A DNA stretch of 64,000 nt from Pseudomonas sp. Fl4BN1 (GTDB lineage: Bacteria > Pseudomonadota > Gammaproteobacteria > Pseudomonadales > Pseudomonadaceae), in assembly GCF_009908285.1 (NCBI RefSeq), contig NZ_JAAARM010000018.1, positions 62,001 to 126,000 of the forward strand, written 5' to 3'. The position numbers and the translations under genes were made by a program. Below the pieces are notes generated by a model. That model saw only the letters and a program-made list of their open reading frames with translations, was not told the origin of the DNA and did no database searches. Within the stretch, counting starts at the first letter, position 1; each line of letters opens with the position of its first letter. Positions 25,389 to 35,289 of this stretch are shown here, one piece after another.

Positions 25389-26595
25389 GGGTCGGCTCCT
25401 CGGCAAAGTCACTTTCACTGAACTCCATCTCTTCACTGCCCAGGTGGGTCCGACTCTCCCACTCGATGCGCAGAAACAACCCGAGACAGGCACAGCAGAT
25501 CACCAACGAACTGCCGCCATAACTGAGGAATGGCAAGGTCAAGCCCTTGGTCGGCAGCAGGCCGACGTTCACCCCGATATTGATCAGGAACTGGCCGATC
25601 CACAGGAACGACAGGCCATAAGCGACATAGGCAGCAAAGAACTGCTTGGCTTTCTCGGCCCACAAGCCGATGTACATCCCACGAATACAGACAAAGACGA
25701 ACAGCGCCAGGGTGCACAGCGAACCTACCGCGCCCAGCTCTTCGGCCAATACCGAGAACACGAAGTCGGTGTGGGCTTCCGGCAGGTAGAACTGTTTCTG
25801 CACGCTGTTGCCCAGGCCAACGCCCAGCCACTCACCGCGACCGAAGGCGATCAACGCCTGGGACAGCTGATAACCCGCACCGAACTGGTCAGCCCAGGGG
25901 TCGGCAAAGTTGGTCAAGCGCGCCATTCGGTAAGGCTGCATCTGAATCAGCAAAACCACCGCCGCGACCGCCAGGACCACCATCAAGGAAAAACGGAACA
26001 ACCCGACGCCGCCGAGGAACAACATCGCCGCCGCCGCCGCCATCATCACCACCGTGGCACCAAAGTCCGGTTCCATCAGCAGCAGGCCCGCCATCGGCAG
26101 CAGAACAATGAACGGCTTGAAGAAGCCCATCCAACTTTCACGCACCTCTTTCTGACGTCGCACCAGGTAGCCGGCGAGGTAGATCACCACGAACACTTTG
26201 GCGATCTCGGAAGGCTGCACGTTGAAGAAGCTGAAGCCGATCCAGCGCATCGAGCCGTTCACTTCACGACCGATCCCCGGGATGATCACCATCACCAGCA
26301 GACCGAACGCGCCAATCAGCATCAGCCAGCCCAGGCGTTGCCAGGTAGCGATGGGAATCATCATGGTGACGACGCAGGCCACCAGGCCCAGCAAGATATA
26401 GATCAGGTGACGCGTCATGTAATACAGCGCGCTGCCCGACTGGGCCGCCGCCACTTCGGTCGAAGCCGATGCAATCATGACCAGCCCAAGCCCCAGCAGC
26501 GTCAGGCAACCGACGAGCATCGGGAAATCGAGGTCGATACCGCGCCCGGTGATGATCGGCGATGGGTAGGGCTTGATGATGTTTCTCAGGTTCAT
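25378..26595 (-). CDS. ftsW: Septal peptidoglycan polymerase FtsW
   Basis: SEDS-family polytopic membrane glycosyltransferase that polymerises lipid II at the septum with FtsI. 405 residues, about ten hydrophobic segments, SEDS signatures such as MIPIATWQRLGW, QPSEIAKVFVVIYLAGYL and FLSYGGSSLVICCA. The cytoplasmic N-terminus is short (MNLRNIIKPYPSPIITGRGID). It overlaps murD by four bases and murG by 11. The partner FtsI is encoded upstream in the same cluster. Confidence 0.97.
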   Translation of the reverse strand: MNLRNIIKPYPSPIITGRGIDLDFPMLVGCLTLLGLGLVMIASASTEVAAAQSGSALYYMTRHLIYILLGLVACVVTMMIPIATWQRLGWLMLIGAFGLLVMVIIPGIGREVNGSMRWIGFSFFNVQPSEIAKVFVVIYLAGYLVRRQKEVRESWMGFFKPFIVLLPMAGLLLMEPDFGATVVMMAAAAAMLFLGGVGLFRFSLMVVLAVAAVVLLIQMQPYRMARLTNFADPWADQFGAGYQLSQALIAFGRGEWLGVGLGNSVQKQFYLPEAHTDFVFSVLAEELGAVGSLCTLALFVFVCIRGMYIGLWAEKAKQFFAAYVAYGLSFLWIGQFLINIGVNVGLLPTKGLTLPFLSYGGSSLVICCACLGLFLRIEWESRTHLGSEEMEFSESDFAEEPTHGR

Positions 26596-27938
26596 GCCAG
26601 ATCCTCCACGACGCGGACGAACTGGTGACCACGGTCTTCATAATTCTTGAACATGTCGAAACTGGCGCAGGCAGGCGATAGCAGCACCACGTCACCGGCT
26701 TGGGCGGTGGCACGGCATTGCGCTACGGCGTCGAGCAGCGAGCCAACGCGAATCAACGGCACGGCATCGCCGATGGCCTCACCGATCTTGTCGGAGTCGC
26801 GGCCCATCAAGATCACGGCGCGGCAGTTGGCCGCCACCGGATCACGTAGATCCTTGAACTCGGCACCCTTGCCATCGCCACCGGCGATCAGCACGACCTT
26901 GCCGTCGATGTCAGCACCCAGCCCTTCGATGGCAGCCAGTGCAGCACCGACGTTGGTGGCTTTGGAGTCGTTGTAATAGCCCACACCATCCAGGTCGCGC
27001 ACCCACTGACAGCGGTGCTCGAGGCCGGCGAAGGTGCGCAGCGCCGAGAGCATGGCCTCGAACGGCAAGCCAACCGCATGCCCCAGGGCCAATGCCGCCA
27101 GGGCGTTGGACTGGTTATGGGCACCGCGGATCTTCAGCTCGCGCACCGGCATCAGGTTGTGGAATTCGAAAGCCAAGTACTTTTCGCCATTCTCTTCGCG
27201 CAGGCCAAAGGCCTTGAAGTCGGGCGTGCTCAGGCCGAAGGTCCAGCACGGCAGGCCCTCGCTCATCAGCGGGCGAGACAAGGCATCCTGGCGATTGACC
27301 ACCACCTGCCGGGCACCACGGAAGATCCGGTGCTTGGCCAGGTGATACGCCGGCAGACCGCTGTAGCGGTCCATATGGTCTTCGCTGACGTTGAGCACGG
27401 TGGCCACTTCAGCGCCCAATTGGTCGGTGGTTTCCAGCTGGAAACTGGACAGCTCCATGACATACAACTCGATGTCGTCGCTGAGCAGGTCCAGAGCCGG
27501 AGTACCGAGGTTGCCGCCTACCGCTACACGCTTACCCGCCGCGGCGGCCATTTCGCCCACCAGGGTGGTCACGGTGCTCTTGGCGTTGGAGCCGCTGATG
27601 GCGACGATCGGCGCCTTCGCGTTACGCGCGAACAGTTCGATATCACCGGACAATTTCACGCCACGGGCGGCCGCGGCCTGTAACGCCGGGGTCGCCAGGG
27701 CCAGGCCGGGGCTCACGTACAGCTCGTCGGCGCGGCACAGGAACTCGACATCCAAGTCGCCACAACGCACTTCCACCTGCGGATAGTCACGACGCAACGT
27801 GGCCAGTTCAGGTGGATTGTCCCGCGTATCGGCCACTGCAAAAGCAACGCCCCGGCTCGCCAGGAAGCGAACCAGGGACATGCCGCTCTTGCCGAGGCCG
27901 ACAACGATGCGGAAGTGGTCAGAAGCGATCAGAGACAC
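26592..27938 (-). CDS. murD: UDP-MurNAc-L-alanine--D-glutamate ligase MurD
   Basis: Adds D-Glu to UDP-MurNAc-L-Ala with ATP. 448 residues, N-terminal nucleotide-like fold (RIVVGLGKSGMSLVRFLA), the ATP loop SGSNAKSTVTTLVGEM, the Mur middle motif NVSEDHMDRYSG and the C-terminal YNDSKATNVGAAL and VLLSPACASFDMFKNYEDRG. It starts 5 bases after mraY and overlaps ftsW at its end. Confidence 0.98.
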   Translation of the reverse strand: MSLIASDHFRIVVGLGKSGMSLVRFLASRGVAFAVADTRDNPPELATLRRDYPQVEVRCGDLDVEFLCRADELYVSPGLALATPALQAAAARGVKLSGDIELFARNAKAPIVAISGSNAKSTVTTLVGEMAAAAGKRVAVGGNLGTPALDLLSDDIELYVMELSSFQLETTDQLGAEVATVLNVSEDHMDRYSGLPAYHLAKHRIFRGARQVVVNRQDALSRPLMSEGLPCWTFGLSTPDFKAFGLREENGEKYLAFEFHNLMPVRELKIRGAHNQSNALAALALGHAVGLPFEAMLSALRTFAGLEHRCQWVRDLDGVGYYNDSKATNVGAALAAIEGLGADIDGKVVLIAGGDGKGAEFKDLRDPVAANCRAVILMGRDSDKIGEAIGDAVPLIRVGSLLDAVAQCRATAQAGDVVLLSPACASFDMFKNYEDRGHQFVRVVEDLA

Positions 27939-27943
27939 TCGTT

Positions 27944-29026
27944 CTACCTCAGCTTCAGGGTGGCAAGGCCGATCAACACGAGGATCACGGTAATAATCCA
28001 GAAACGGACGATCACGCGTGGCTCGGGCCAGCCCTTGAGTTCAAAGTGGTGGTGAATCGGCGCCATGCGGAACACTCGCCGACCGGTCAATTTAAAGGAG
28101 GCGACCTGGATCACTACGGACAGGGTTTCCATCACGAACACACCGCCCATGATGAACAGGACGATTTCCTGACGCACGATCACCGCAATAGTGCCCAAGG
28201 CCGCGCCCAGCGCCAGCGCACCGACATCGCCCATGAACACTTGCGCCGGGTAGGTGTTGAACCACAGGAAACCCAGGCCGGCACCGATCAACGCGCCACA
28301 GAAGACAATCAGCTCCCCCGCTCCCGGTACATAAGGAATCAGCAGGTATTCGGCGAACTTCACGTTACCCGACAGGTAGCAGAAGATCCCCAGCGCACCG
28401 CCGACCATTACCGTCGGCATGATCGCCAGGCCATCGAGGCCATCGGTCAGGTTGACCGCGTTGCTGGAGCCGACGATGACGAAGTAGGTCAGGACCACAA
28501 AGCCGATACCCAGGGGAATGCTCACGTCCTTGAGCATCGGGATCAGCAGAGTGGTTTCCACCGGGCTCTGCGCAGTCACATAAAGGAAGATCGCGGCAGC
28601 CAGGCCGAACACCGATTGCCAGAAGTACTTCCAGCGGCTGGGCAGCCCACGGGAGTTTTTCTCGATCACTTTGCGATAGTCATCGACCCAGCCGATGGCA
28701 CCGAACGCCAGGGTCACCAGCAACACCACCCACACATAATGGTTGCGCAGGTCGGCCCAAAGCAGGGTGCTGATACCGATGGCAGAAAGAATCAGTGCCC
28801 CGCCCATGGTCGGGGTGCCCGACTTGGACAGGTGCGACTGCGGGCCATCGTTACGCACGGACTGGCCAATCTGCCGGTTCTGCAGAGTACGGATCATCCA
28901 CGGACCCAGGCACAGCGACAAAGACAGAGCCGTCAGTACTCCGAGAATCCCGCGCAGGGTCAGGTACTGAAAGACCGCAAAGCCTTTGTAGAACTGTTGC
29001 AGGTACTCCGCTAGCAGCAGCAGCAT
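27944..29026 (-). CDS. mraY: Phospho-MurNAc-pentapeptide translocase MraY
   Basis: Integral membrane enzyme that transfers phospho-MurNAc-pentapeptide to undecaprenyl phosphate, making lipid I. 360 residues with about ten TM helices. Active-site motifs include FGAIGWVDDYRK, SNAVNLTDGLDGLA and the His-rich RMAPIHHHFELKGWPE. Start is the ATG at 29024-29026, sharing one base with the murF stop (TAATG), which fixes it over the longer frame that would enter murF. Confidence 0.98.
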   Translation of the reverse strand: MLLLLAEYLQQFYKGFAVFQYLTLRGILGVLTALSLSLCLGPWMIRTLQNRQIGQSVRNDGPQSHLSKSGTPTMGGALILSAIGISTLLWADLRNHYVWVVLLVTLAFGAIGWVDDYRKVIEKNSRGLPSRWKYFWQSVFGLAAAIFLYVTAQSPVETTLLIPMLKDVSIPLGIGFVVLTYFVIVGSSNAVNLTDGLDGLAIMPTVMVGGALGIFCYLSGNVKFAEYLLIPYVPGAGELIVFCGALIGAGLGFLWFNTYPAQVFMGDVGALALGAALGTIAVIVRQEIVLFIMGGVFVMETLSVVIQVASFKLTGRRVFRMAPIHHHFELKGWPEPRVIVRFWIITVILVLIGLATLKLR

Positions 29027-30408
29027 TAATGTTTCTCTCCGTTTTTTTCTTGAAGATGGGGACCACACAAAGCCGCGACGATGTTTTCCATCACCGCGCT
29101 GCGCGATCCCTTGATCAAAATTGTGGTGTTTGGGTCTTGCTCGACGCCCAGGGCGGCAATCAGATCAGCCTGACTGGCAAAGTGGCGCGCGTGCTCGCCA
29201 AAGGCGGCGACGGCATGAGCCATCATCGGGCCTACGGCGTAGAGGGCCGAAACCTTGTCAGCGGCATACGCACCTACTTCGCGGTGCCCCTGCTCCGCCC
29301 ACTCGCCCAACTCGCCGATGTCTCCGAGCACCAGGACGGTGCGGCCGGAAAAGCCGGTGAGTATATCAACGGCAGCGCACATTGAGGTGGGGTTTGCGTT
29401 GTAAGTGTCATCGATCACCCGCATGCCATTTTTCGCCAGCTGCACGACGGTGCGTCCCTTGACCGGTTGCACCGCATTCAGGCCGGTGACGATGCCAAAT
29501 AGCGACACGCCCATGGCGTGGGCCGCGGCTGCAGCGGCCAGGGCATTGGCGACGTTATGCGTGCCCAGCAGGTTCAACTGGACCCGTTCCACACCCTTGG
29601 GGCTGTGCAACTTGAAGGACGGGCAGCCGCGGGCGTCACGGCCCATCTCAGAGGCATGAAAGTCGGCGGCACTGTTGCTCAGGGCGAAGCTCAGCACCTG
29701 ACGAGCACCTGCGCGAGCCTTCCAGATCGGGAACGCCTTATCGTCCAGGTTGAGCACGGCAATCCCGGCAGTATCGAGCCCTTCAAGGATTTCACCCTTG
29801 GCCTCGACGATTTTCTCCGGACCGCCAAACTCACCGACGTGAGCGGTACCGGCGTTACTGATGATTGCTACATGAGGTCGAGTCATGGCCACGGTGTAGG
29901 CAATCTCGCCGATGCGCGACGCGCCGAGCTCAATCACCGCAGCGGTGTGTTCCGGGGCCAGCTCCAACAGCGTCAGCGGCGCGCCCAGATCATTATTCAA
30001 GTTGCCACGAGTGGCCAGCACCGGACCACGGGTGCGCAAGATGCTGGCGAGCATTTCCTTGACCGTGGTCTTGCCACTGGAACCGGTCACCGCAGCAACC
30101 GGACGGGTAAAGGCTCCGCGGTTGAGCGCGCCCAATTGCCCCAGCGCCAGACGGGTATCCTTGACCAGCAGTTGCGGCAGCGTGCTATCGGCAACTTCAC
30201 GTTCCACCAACGCCGCCACCGCACCTTTACTCGCCACGTCATTCAAGTAGTCGTGGCCATCAAAACGCGGGCCGGTCAGGGCAACAAACAGCTGCCCGGC
30301 CTGGATTGCCCGACTATCAATACTGACACCGCTGAAACGAACATCGCCCGCGATCAGGCGGGCGTCCAACGGAGCTGATACGTCACTGAGCCTCAAGACT
30401 TTAAGCAC
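29026..30408 (-). CDS. murF: UDP-MurNAc-tripeptide--D-Ala-D-Ala ligase MurF
   Basis: Adds the D-Ala-D-Ala dipeptide to complete the pentapeptide precursor. 460 residues with the ATP loop VTGSSGKTTVKEMLAS, the middle motif IISNAGTAHVGEFG and the C-terminal motif DDTYNANPTSM. The N-terminal substrate domain (SIDSRAIQAGQLFVAL) is shared in pattern with murE. It overlaps murE by eight bases and mraY by one. Confidence 0.98.
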   Translation of the reverse strand: MLKVLRLSDVSAPLDARLIAGDVRFSGVSIDSRAIQAGQLFVALTGPRFDGHDYLNDVASKGAVAALVEREVADSTLPQLLVKDTRLALGQLGALNRGAFTRPVAAVTGSSGKTTVKEMLASILRTRGPVLATRGNLNNDLGAPLTLLELAPEHTAAVIELGASRIGEIAYTVAMTRPHVAIISNAGTAHVGEFGGPEKIVEAKGEILEGLDTAGIAVLNLDDKAFPIWKARAGARQVLSFALSNSAADFHASEMGRDARGCPSFKLHSPKGVERVQLNLLGTHNVANALAAAAAAHAMGVSLFGIVTGLNAVQPVKGRTVVQLAKNGMRVIDDTYNANPTSMCAAVDILTGFSGRTVLVLGDIGELGEWAEQGHREVGAYAADKVSALYAVGPMMAHAVAAFGEHARHFASQADLIAALGVEQDPNTTILIKGSRSAVMENIVAALCGPHLQEKNGEKH

Positions 30409-31864
30409 GGGCCACCTCCCACGCAGTCAAAGCTTTATCCGCCTCGGCCAGGTCAGAGAAGGCATGGCGCTGGCCATTGATTTCCTGGTAGTCCTCATGG
30501 CCCTTGCCCGCCAGAACCACCACATCATCGGCCGATGCAGAAGCAATCAAGCGGGCGATCGCCAGACCACGACCGGCGACAAAGTCGACCTTGTCCACCG
30601 TGTTGAAGCCGGCGCGAATGTCGTCGAAAATTTGTGCTGGGTCTTCGCTGCGCGGATTGTCATCGGTGACCAGCACGCCGTCGGCCAGACGCTCGACCAC
30701 TTCCGCCATCAATGGACGCTTGCCGCGATCACGATCGCCACCGCAGCCGAACAGGCACAGCAAACGACCCTTGGCGTGGGGACGCAGGGCCTGCAGGACC
30801 TTTTCCAGGGCGTCCGGGGTATGGGCGTAATCGACCACTACCAACGGCTGGGTACCGCCGCCCAGGCGCTGCATGCGTCCAGCAGGACCTTCCAGTTTGG
30901 GCAGGACTGCAAGGATTTCATCCAGCGCATACTCCAGGCCCAGCAACGCTCCCACGGCAGCCAGCACATTGCTCAGGTTGAAGCGCCCGAGCAGGCTGCT
31001 GCGCAGATGATGTTCGCCTTGCGGGGTCACCAGAGTCGCGCGCACGCCGTCGTCGTCAAAATTCGCTTCGCGGCAGAACAGGTAGGCAGCAGAGTCTTCG
31101 AGGCTGTAGGTGATCAATCGCGACTCGTGCTTGTCCGCCGCCAATTGCCGCCCAAAGCCGTCGTCGAGATTGATCACCCGGCAACGCAGGTCGGTCCAAT
31201 TGAAGAGCTTGGCCTTGGCCGCACCATAGGCTTCCATGGTCCCGTGATAATCCAGATGATCACGGGACAAATTGGTCAGCACTGCCACATCGAACGCCAG
31301 GGCTGCCACGCGCCCCTGATCCAGGCCGTGAGAGGAAACCTCCATGGCTACGGCTTTGGCGCCGGCATTCTTCAGGTCAGCCAGGGTTGCCTGCACGGCA
31401 ATCGGGTTCGGCGTGGTGTGCAAACCACTTTCCAGTGCGCCATGGAACCCCGTGCCCAGGGTGCCCACCAGCCCGCAGCGCTGGCCGAGCAGATCCAGCG
31501 CCTGGGCCACCAACTGGGTGACGCTGGTCTTACCGTTGGTACCGGTCACGCCTATCAGGTTCAACTGACGACTTGGATCGCCGTAGAAGCGCCCGGCAAT
31601 ATCCGAGAGCTGCGCCGCCAGGCCCTTGACGGGAATCAGCGGCGCATCGGTCAGCGGCAATACCGTTGCCCCTTCGACCTCATAGGCCACCGCAGCCGCA
31701 CCGCGTTGCAATGCGTCGGCGATGTGCGCACGACCATCGAACTTGGCACCGGGTACCGCCAGGAACAGATCGCCAGCGCGAACATTTCGGCTGTCCAGGG
31801 TCAACTCGCGGATCAACAGGTCACGACCGGCGTGGGCGAAAATCTTATTCAGGCTAAGAGACAT
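30401..31864 (-). CDS. murE: UDP-MurNAc-tripeptide synthetase MurE (meso-DAP type)
   Basis: Adds meso-diaminopimelate to the UDP-MurNAc dipeptide. 487 residues, ATP loop GVTGTNGKTSVTQLVAQ, middle motif NLSRDHLDYHG, and DDNPRSEDP, whose DNPR motif marks the DAP-specific rather than the lysine enzyme. It shares one base with the ftsI stop (TAATG) and overlaps murF by eight. Confidence 0.98.
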   Translation of the reverse strand: MSLSLNKIFAHAGRDLLIRELTLDSRNVRAGDLFLAVPGAKFDGRAHIADALQRGAAAVAYEVEGATVLPLTDAPLIPVKGLAAQLSDIAGRFYGDPSRQLNLIGVTGTNGKTSVTQLVAQALDLLGQRCGLVGTLGTGFHGALESGLHTTPNPIAVQATLADLKNAGAKAVAMEVSSHGLDQGRVAALAFDVAVLTNLSRDHLDYHGTMEAYGAAKAKLFNWTDLRCRVINLDDGFGRQLAADKHESRLITYSLEDSAAYLFCREANFDDDGVRATLVTPQGEHHLRSSLLGRFNLSNVLAAVGALLGLEYALDEILAVLPKLEGPAGRMQRLGGGTQPLVVVDYAHTPDALEKVLQALRPHAKGRLLCLFGCGGDRDRGKRPLMAEVVERLADGVLVTDDNPRSEDPAQIFDDIRAGFNTVDKVDFVAGRGLAIARLIASASADDVVVLAGKGHEDYQEINGQRHAFSDLAEADKALTAWEVARA

Positions 31865-33603
31865 TAGCCGCGCCCTCCATTGGCTCGTACAGGTGTACCG
31901 GGTGCCGCGTTGGCCTGTTGCGTAGTCGGCAGGTTATCCGGGGTGATGTTCATCAAACGCAGGGTTCCGGACATTACTTTGCTAAATACCGGCGCGGATA
32001 CCAGGCCACCGAAGTAACCGGCTTTGCTTGGCTCATCGATCACCACCACGATGGCGTAGCGTGGATCGCTCATGGGGCCAAAGCCGGCAAACAGTGAGCG
32101 ATAGGAATTCTCGGCATACCCTTTGGTACCTACCGAAGTCTTACGCGCCGTACCACTCTTGCCCGCCACGTGATAGGCCGGCACCTGGGCACGGAACACG
32201 CCACGAGGTGCTTCAATCACTTGCTGCAGCATGCCCTGCATGGTCTTGGCGATGTTTTCCGGAATCACCTGCGTGGTTTGCGGAGCCTTGTCGGACTTGA
32301 TCAGCGTGAGTGGAGCGATGCGCCCGTTGTTGGCCAATGCAGAGAATGCGTGAACCAACTGGATCGCCGTCACCGACAGGCCGTAGCCATAAGACAGGGT
32401 CGCGGTTTCGGCTTTGCGCCACTCGCGATAGTTCGGCAGGTTACCGACCCGCTCGCCAGGGAAGCCAAGGCCCGTGTCCTGGCCCAGACCGATCTTCTGC
32501 GCCAGACGGAAAATGGTTTCACCACCAATATCGAAGGCGACCTTACTCATGCCCACGTTACTGGAGTTGATCAGGATCCCGGTCAGGTCGAGCACCGGCC
32601 CTTCGGTCTTGGAGACGTCGCGGATGGTGTACTTGCCCAACTGCAGAGTGCCCGGGTAGACCTCCACGGTATCGCTGGGCTTCCAGCGACCGGTTTCCAG
32701 CGCAGCACTCATGGAGATCGCCTTCATGGTCGAGCCTGGCTCGAACACGTCGATCATCGCGCGGTTACGCATCATCGCTGGCTGCAGGTTGCGGCGGTTG
32801 TTGGGGTTGTAAGTCGGCTGGTTGACCATGGCGAGGATCTCGCCAGTCTTCACATCCATGATCACCAGGCTGCCGGCCTTGGCGCCGTTCTCGACAATGG
32901 CGTTGCGCAGTTCGCGGTTGGCCAGATACTGCAGGCGCAGGTCGATCGACAACGCCAAAGGCTTGCCGGCCTTGGCGTTCTTGGTGACCTGAACATCCTT
33001 GATCAACCTGCCACGCCGGTCCTTGATCACCTGACGCTTACCAGCAACCCCCGCAAGCCATTCGTCATAGGCCAGTTCGACCCCTTCACGACCACGGTCA
33101 TCGATGTCGGTAAAACCCACCATGTGTGCGGTCACTTCACCGGCCGGATAGAACCGCCGGAACTCCTCAATGCCATAGACACCTGGAACCTTCAGATCGA
33201 GCACAGCCTGGCCCTGTTCCGGAGTCAGACCCCGAACCAGGTAGATGAATTCTTTGTTGGCCTGGGCCTCAAGACGCTCGCTCAAGACTTTCGGATCCTG
33301 CCCCAGGGCCATAGCCAGCGCTGGCCAACGGTCCTTGGCCAATTGCATTTCCTTGGCGTTGGCCCACAAGGTCGTCACCGGCGTACTCACCGCCAACGGC
33401 TCGCCGTTGCGGTCAGTGATCAAGCCACGGTGTGCAGGAATAGGAATATGGCGGACGCTACGCGCATCGCCTTGCCCCTTGAGGAAGTCACGGTCGACCA
33501 CTTGCAAGTCGATAATGCGCCAGGCAATTGCCGACACCATGATTGCCAGCAAGCCCAACACCAGACGAAAACGCCAAGGATAGAGAGCGCCTTCAAGTTT
33601 CAT
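31864..33603 (-). CDS. ftsI: Septal transpeptidase FtsI (PBP3)
   Basis: Class B penicillin-binding protein that crosslinks septal peptidoglycan, working with FtsW. 579 residues: one N-terminal TM (LVLGLLAIMVSAIAWRIIDL), a pedestal domain (about 60-240) and the transpeptidase domain. Active-site motifs are complete: SxxK in EPGSTMKAIS, SxN in NSSNVGM, KSGT in AGKSGTARKT. In P. aeruginosa this is the target of aztreonam and related beta-lactams. It overlaps ftsL by four bases. The C-terminal tail (TTQQANAAPGTPVRANGG) is typical low-complexity. Confidence 0.98.
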   Translation of the reverse strand: MKLEGALYPWRFRLVLGLLAIMVSAIAWRIIDLQVVDRDFLKGQGDARSVRHIPIPAHRGLITDRNGEPLAVSTPVTTLWANAKEMQLAKDRWPALAMALGQDPKVLSERLEAQANKEFIYLVRGLTPEQGQAVLDLKVPGVYGIEEFRRFYPAGEVTAHMVGFTDIDDRGREGVELAYDEWLAGVAGKRQVIKDRRGRLIKDVQVTKNAKAGKPLALSIDLRLQYLANRELRNAIVENGAKAGSLVIMDVKTGEILAMVNQPTYNPNNRRNLQPAMMRNRAMIDVFEPGSTMKAISMSAALETGRWKPSDTVEVYPGTLQLGKYTIRDVSKTEGPVLDLTGILINSSNVGMSKVAFDIGGETIFRLAQKIGLGQDTGLGFPGERVGNLPNYREWRKAETATLSYGYGLSVTAIQLVHAFSALANNGRIAPLTLIKSDKAPQTTQVIPENIAKTMQGMLQQVIEAPRGVFRAQVPAYHVAGKSGTARKTSVGTKGYAENSYRSLFAGFGPMSDPRYAIVVVIDEPSKAGYFGGLVSAPVFSKVMSGTLRLMNITPDNLPTTQQANAAPGTPVRANGGRG

Positions 33604-33893
33604 GGCGTCACCATGCGAACTTCAGCAGCACCGGGGATGTGCATTTTCAGCTGTTCGGTGGCCAGCACTTCGATCCGGCTGTGGGCAGTCCAGGTGCTTT
33701 GCTCAAGAATCAGCCGACCCCATTCGGCCTGGGCCTTGTCACGCACACTCAGCTCGCCAAACAGCGTATTGAGTAGCTGACGGTTCCAGTGGGCGCTGTA
33801 GGACACCGCAATCGCGGAAACCAAAACCCCAACAAATAGCAGGAGCATGAAAAAGCTTCCGCCTGGAAGTGGCTTGGCGAAAAGCTTGCTCAC
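33600..33893 (-). CDS. ftsL: Cell-division protein FtsL
   Basis: Small bitopic protein that joins FtsB and FtsQ and helps to activate FtsWI. 97 residues with a short cytoplasmic start (MSKLFAKPLPGGSF), one TM (MLLLFVGVLVSAIAVSYSA) and a periplasmic coiled-coil with a heptad-like pattern (LLNTLFGELSVRDKAQAEWG). Overlaps of four bases with both rsmH and ftsI place it firmly in the operon. Confidence 0.96.
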   Translation of the reverse strand: MSKLFAKPLPGGSFFMLLLFVGVLVSAIAVSYSAHWNRQLLNTLFGELSVRDKAQAEWGRLILEQSTWTAHSRIEVLATEQLKMHIPGAAEVRMVTP

Positions 33894-34837
33894 CGAAGCT
33901 TCTCCGCGATACGCATGACAGCACTACGGGAGCGGGGGTTGGCTTTGAGTTCAGCCTCGGAGGCGAACTGCGCTTTGCCATGAACCTTGATTTTCGGCAC
34001 AAAAGCTTCAAAACGTACCGGCAGGTTGCGCGGCAGATTATCGGACTCACCTTTTACCAGGCGCCGCATGAACAGCTTGACGATGCGATCTTCCAGGGAG
34101 TGGAAGCTGATCACCACCAGGCGACCACCGATTTCCAAGGACTCCAGTGCAGCTTCAAGGCCGGCCTCGAGATCGCCCAGTTCGTTATTCACGTGAATGC
34201 GCAAACCCTGAAAAGCGCGGGTAGCCGGGTTCTTGCCCTTCTCCCAAGCCGGGTTGGCGACTTTCAATACTTCGGCCAGATCAGCAGTACGCTCGAAAGG
34301 CTGGATCTCACGCCGCTCAACCACTGCGCGCGCCATACGACCAGAGAAGCGCTCTTCACCGTACTCCTTGAATACCCGGGCGATTTCTTCCACGGGCGCC
34401 GTGGCAATGAACTGCGCAGCACTGACGCCACGCGTTGGATCCATACGCATATCCAGCGGGCCATCATTGAGAAAGCTGAAACCACGCTCAGGGTCGTCCA
34501 GCTGTGGCGACGACACCCCCAGGTCCAGCAACACACCACTGACCTTGCCTGCCAGGCCGCGATCAGCGACCTCGGAACCAAGCTCGGCAAAGCTGCGCTG
34601 TACAACGACAAAGCGGCCGTCTTCGGCCGCTAGCGCTTGCCCGGTGGCAATCGCTTGTGGGTCCTTGTCAAATCCAAGGAGCCGGCCGTCCGGCCCGAGC
34701 TTGCTGAGAATCAGCCGGCTATGCCCGCCACGGCCGAAGGTGCCATCTAAATAGCAGCCATCAGGGCGTACGGCGAGAGCCTCGACGGCTTCGTCAAGCA
34801 GCACGGTGATGTGGTTAAAGCCGCTATCAATAGTCAC
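33890..34837 (-). CDS. rsmH: 16S rRNA m4C1402 methyltransferase RsmH
   Basis: AdoMet-dependent N4-methyltransferase for C1402 of 16S rRNA. 315 residues with the start FNHITVLLDEAVEAL, the AdoMet motif YLDGTFGRGGHSRLIL, and LLDLGVSSPQLDDPERGFSF. The same nucleotide is 2'-O-methylated by RsmI, which is encoded about 1.2 kb upstream at 36024-36896. Overlaps of four bases with mraZ and ftsL. Confidence 0.98.
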   Translation of the reverse strand: MTIDSGFNHITVLLDEAVEALAVRPDGCYLDGTFGRGGHSRLILSKLGPDGRLLGFDKDPQAIATGQALAAEDGRFVVVQRSFAELGSEVADRGLAGKVSGVLLDLGVSSPQLDDPERGFSFLNDGPLDMRMDPTRGVSAAQFIATAPVEEIARVFKEYGEERFSGRMARAVVERREIQPFERTADLAEVLKVANPAWEKGKNPATRAFQGLRIHVNNELGDLEAGLEAALESLEIGGRLVVISFHSLEDRIVKLFMRRLVKGESDNLPRNLPVRFEAFVPKIKVHGKAQFASEAELKANPRSRSAVMRIAEKLR

Positions 34838-35289
34838 AGGATCAAATCACGCAGTTCATCAGGCATCGCGCCCGGTTGTTGAATAGCCGCCAGGTCCGCT
34901 GCAGAGACAGCATTCCAGGCATCCTCGTCCCACAATTGGAACTTGTTCAGTTGGCCCACCAGCATTGCGCGCTTATCCAACTTGGCATATTCACGCAGGC
35001 GCGGCGGCACCAGAAAACGACCACTGCCATCGAGTTCAAGATCGACGGCATTACCAATCAGCAAACGCTGTAAACGACGGTTTTCTTCACGCAGCGAAGG
35101 CAGTGCGCGCAGTTTGGTTTCTATAAGCTCCCACTCATCGAGGGGATAAACACACAAACAAGGATCAACAGCGTCAATCGTGACGATTAACTGCCCGGAA
35201 CTTCGCGAAACGAGCTCGTCACGATACCGGCTCGGCATGGCGAGACGGCCTTTTGCATCGAGACTGATAGCGTTAGCTCCGCGAAACAC
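34834..35289 (-). CDS. mraZ: Transcriptional regulator MraZ
   Basis: DNA-binding ring-shaped repressor of the dcw operon, made of two tandem SpoVT/AbrB-like halves. 151 residues with each half carrying the DxxGR motif: SLDAKGRLAMPSRYRD and ELDGSGRFLVPPRLRE. It is the first gene of the cluster. Three 10-bp repeats of the type AAGTGG(C/G) sit directly upstream at 35332-35357, the kind of operator MraZ binds in E. coli, so autoregulation is very likely. Confidence 0.98.
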   Translation of the reverse strand: MFRGANAISLDAKGRLAMPSRYRDELVSRSSGQLIVTIDAVDPCLCVYPLDEWELIETKLRALPSLREENRRLQRLLIGNAVDLELDGSGRFLVPPRLREYAKLDKRAMLVGQLNKFQLWDEDAWNAVSAADLAAIQQPGAMPDELRDLIL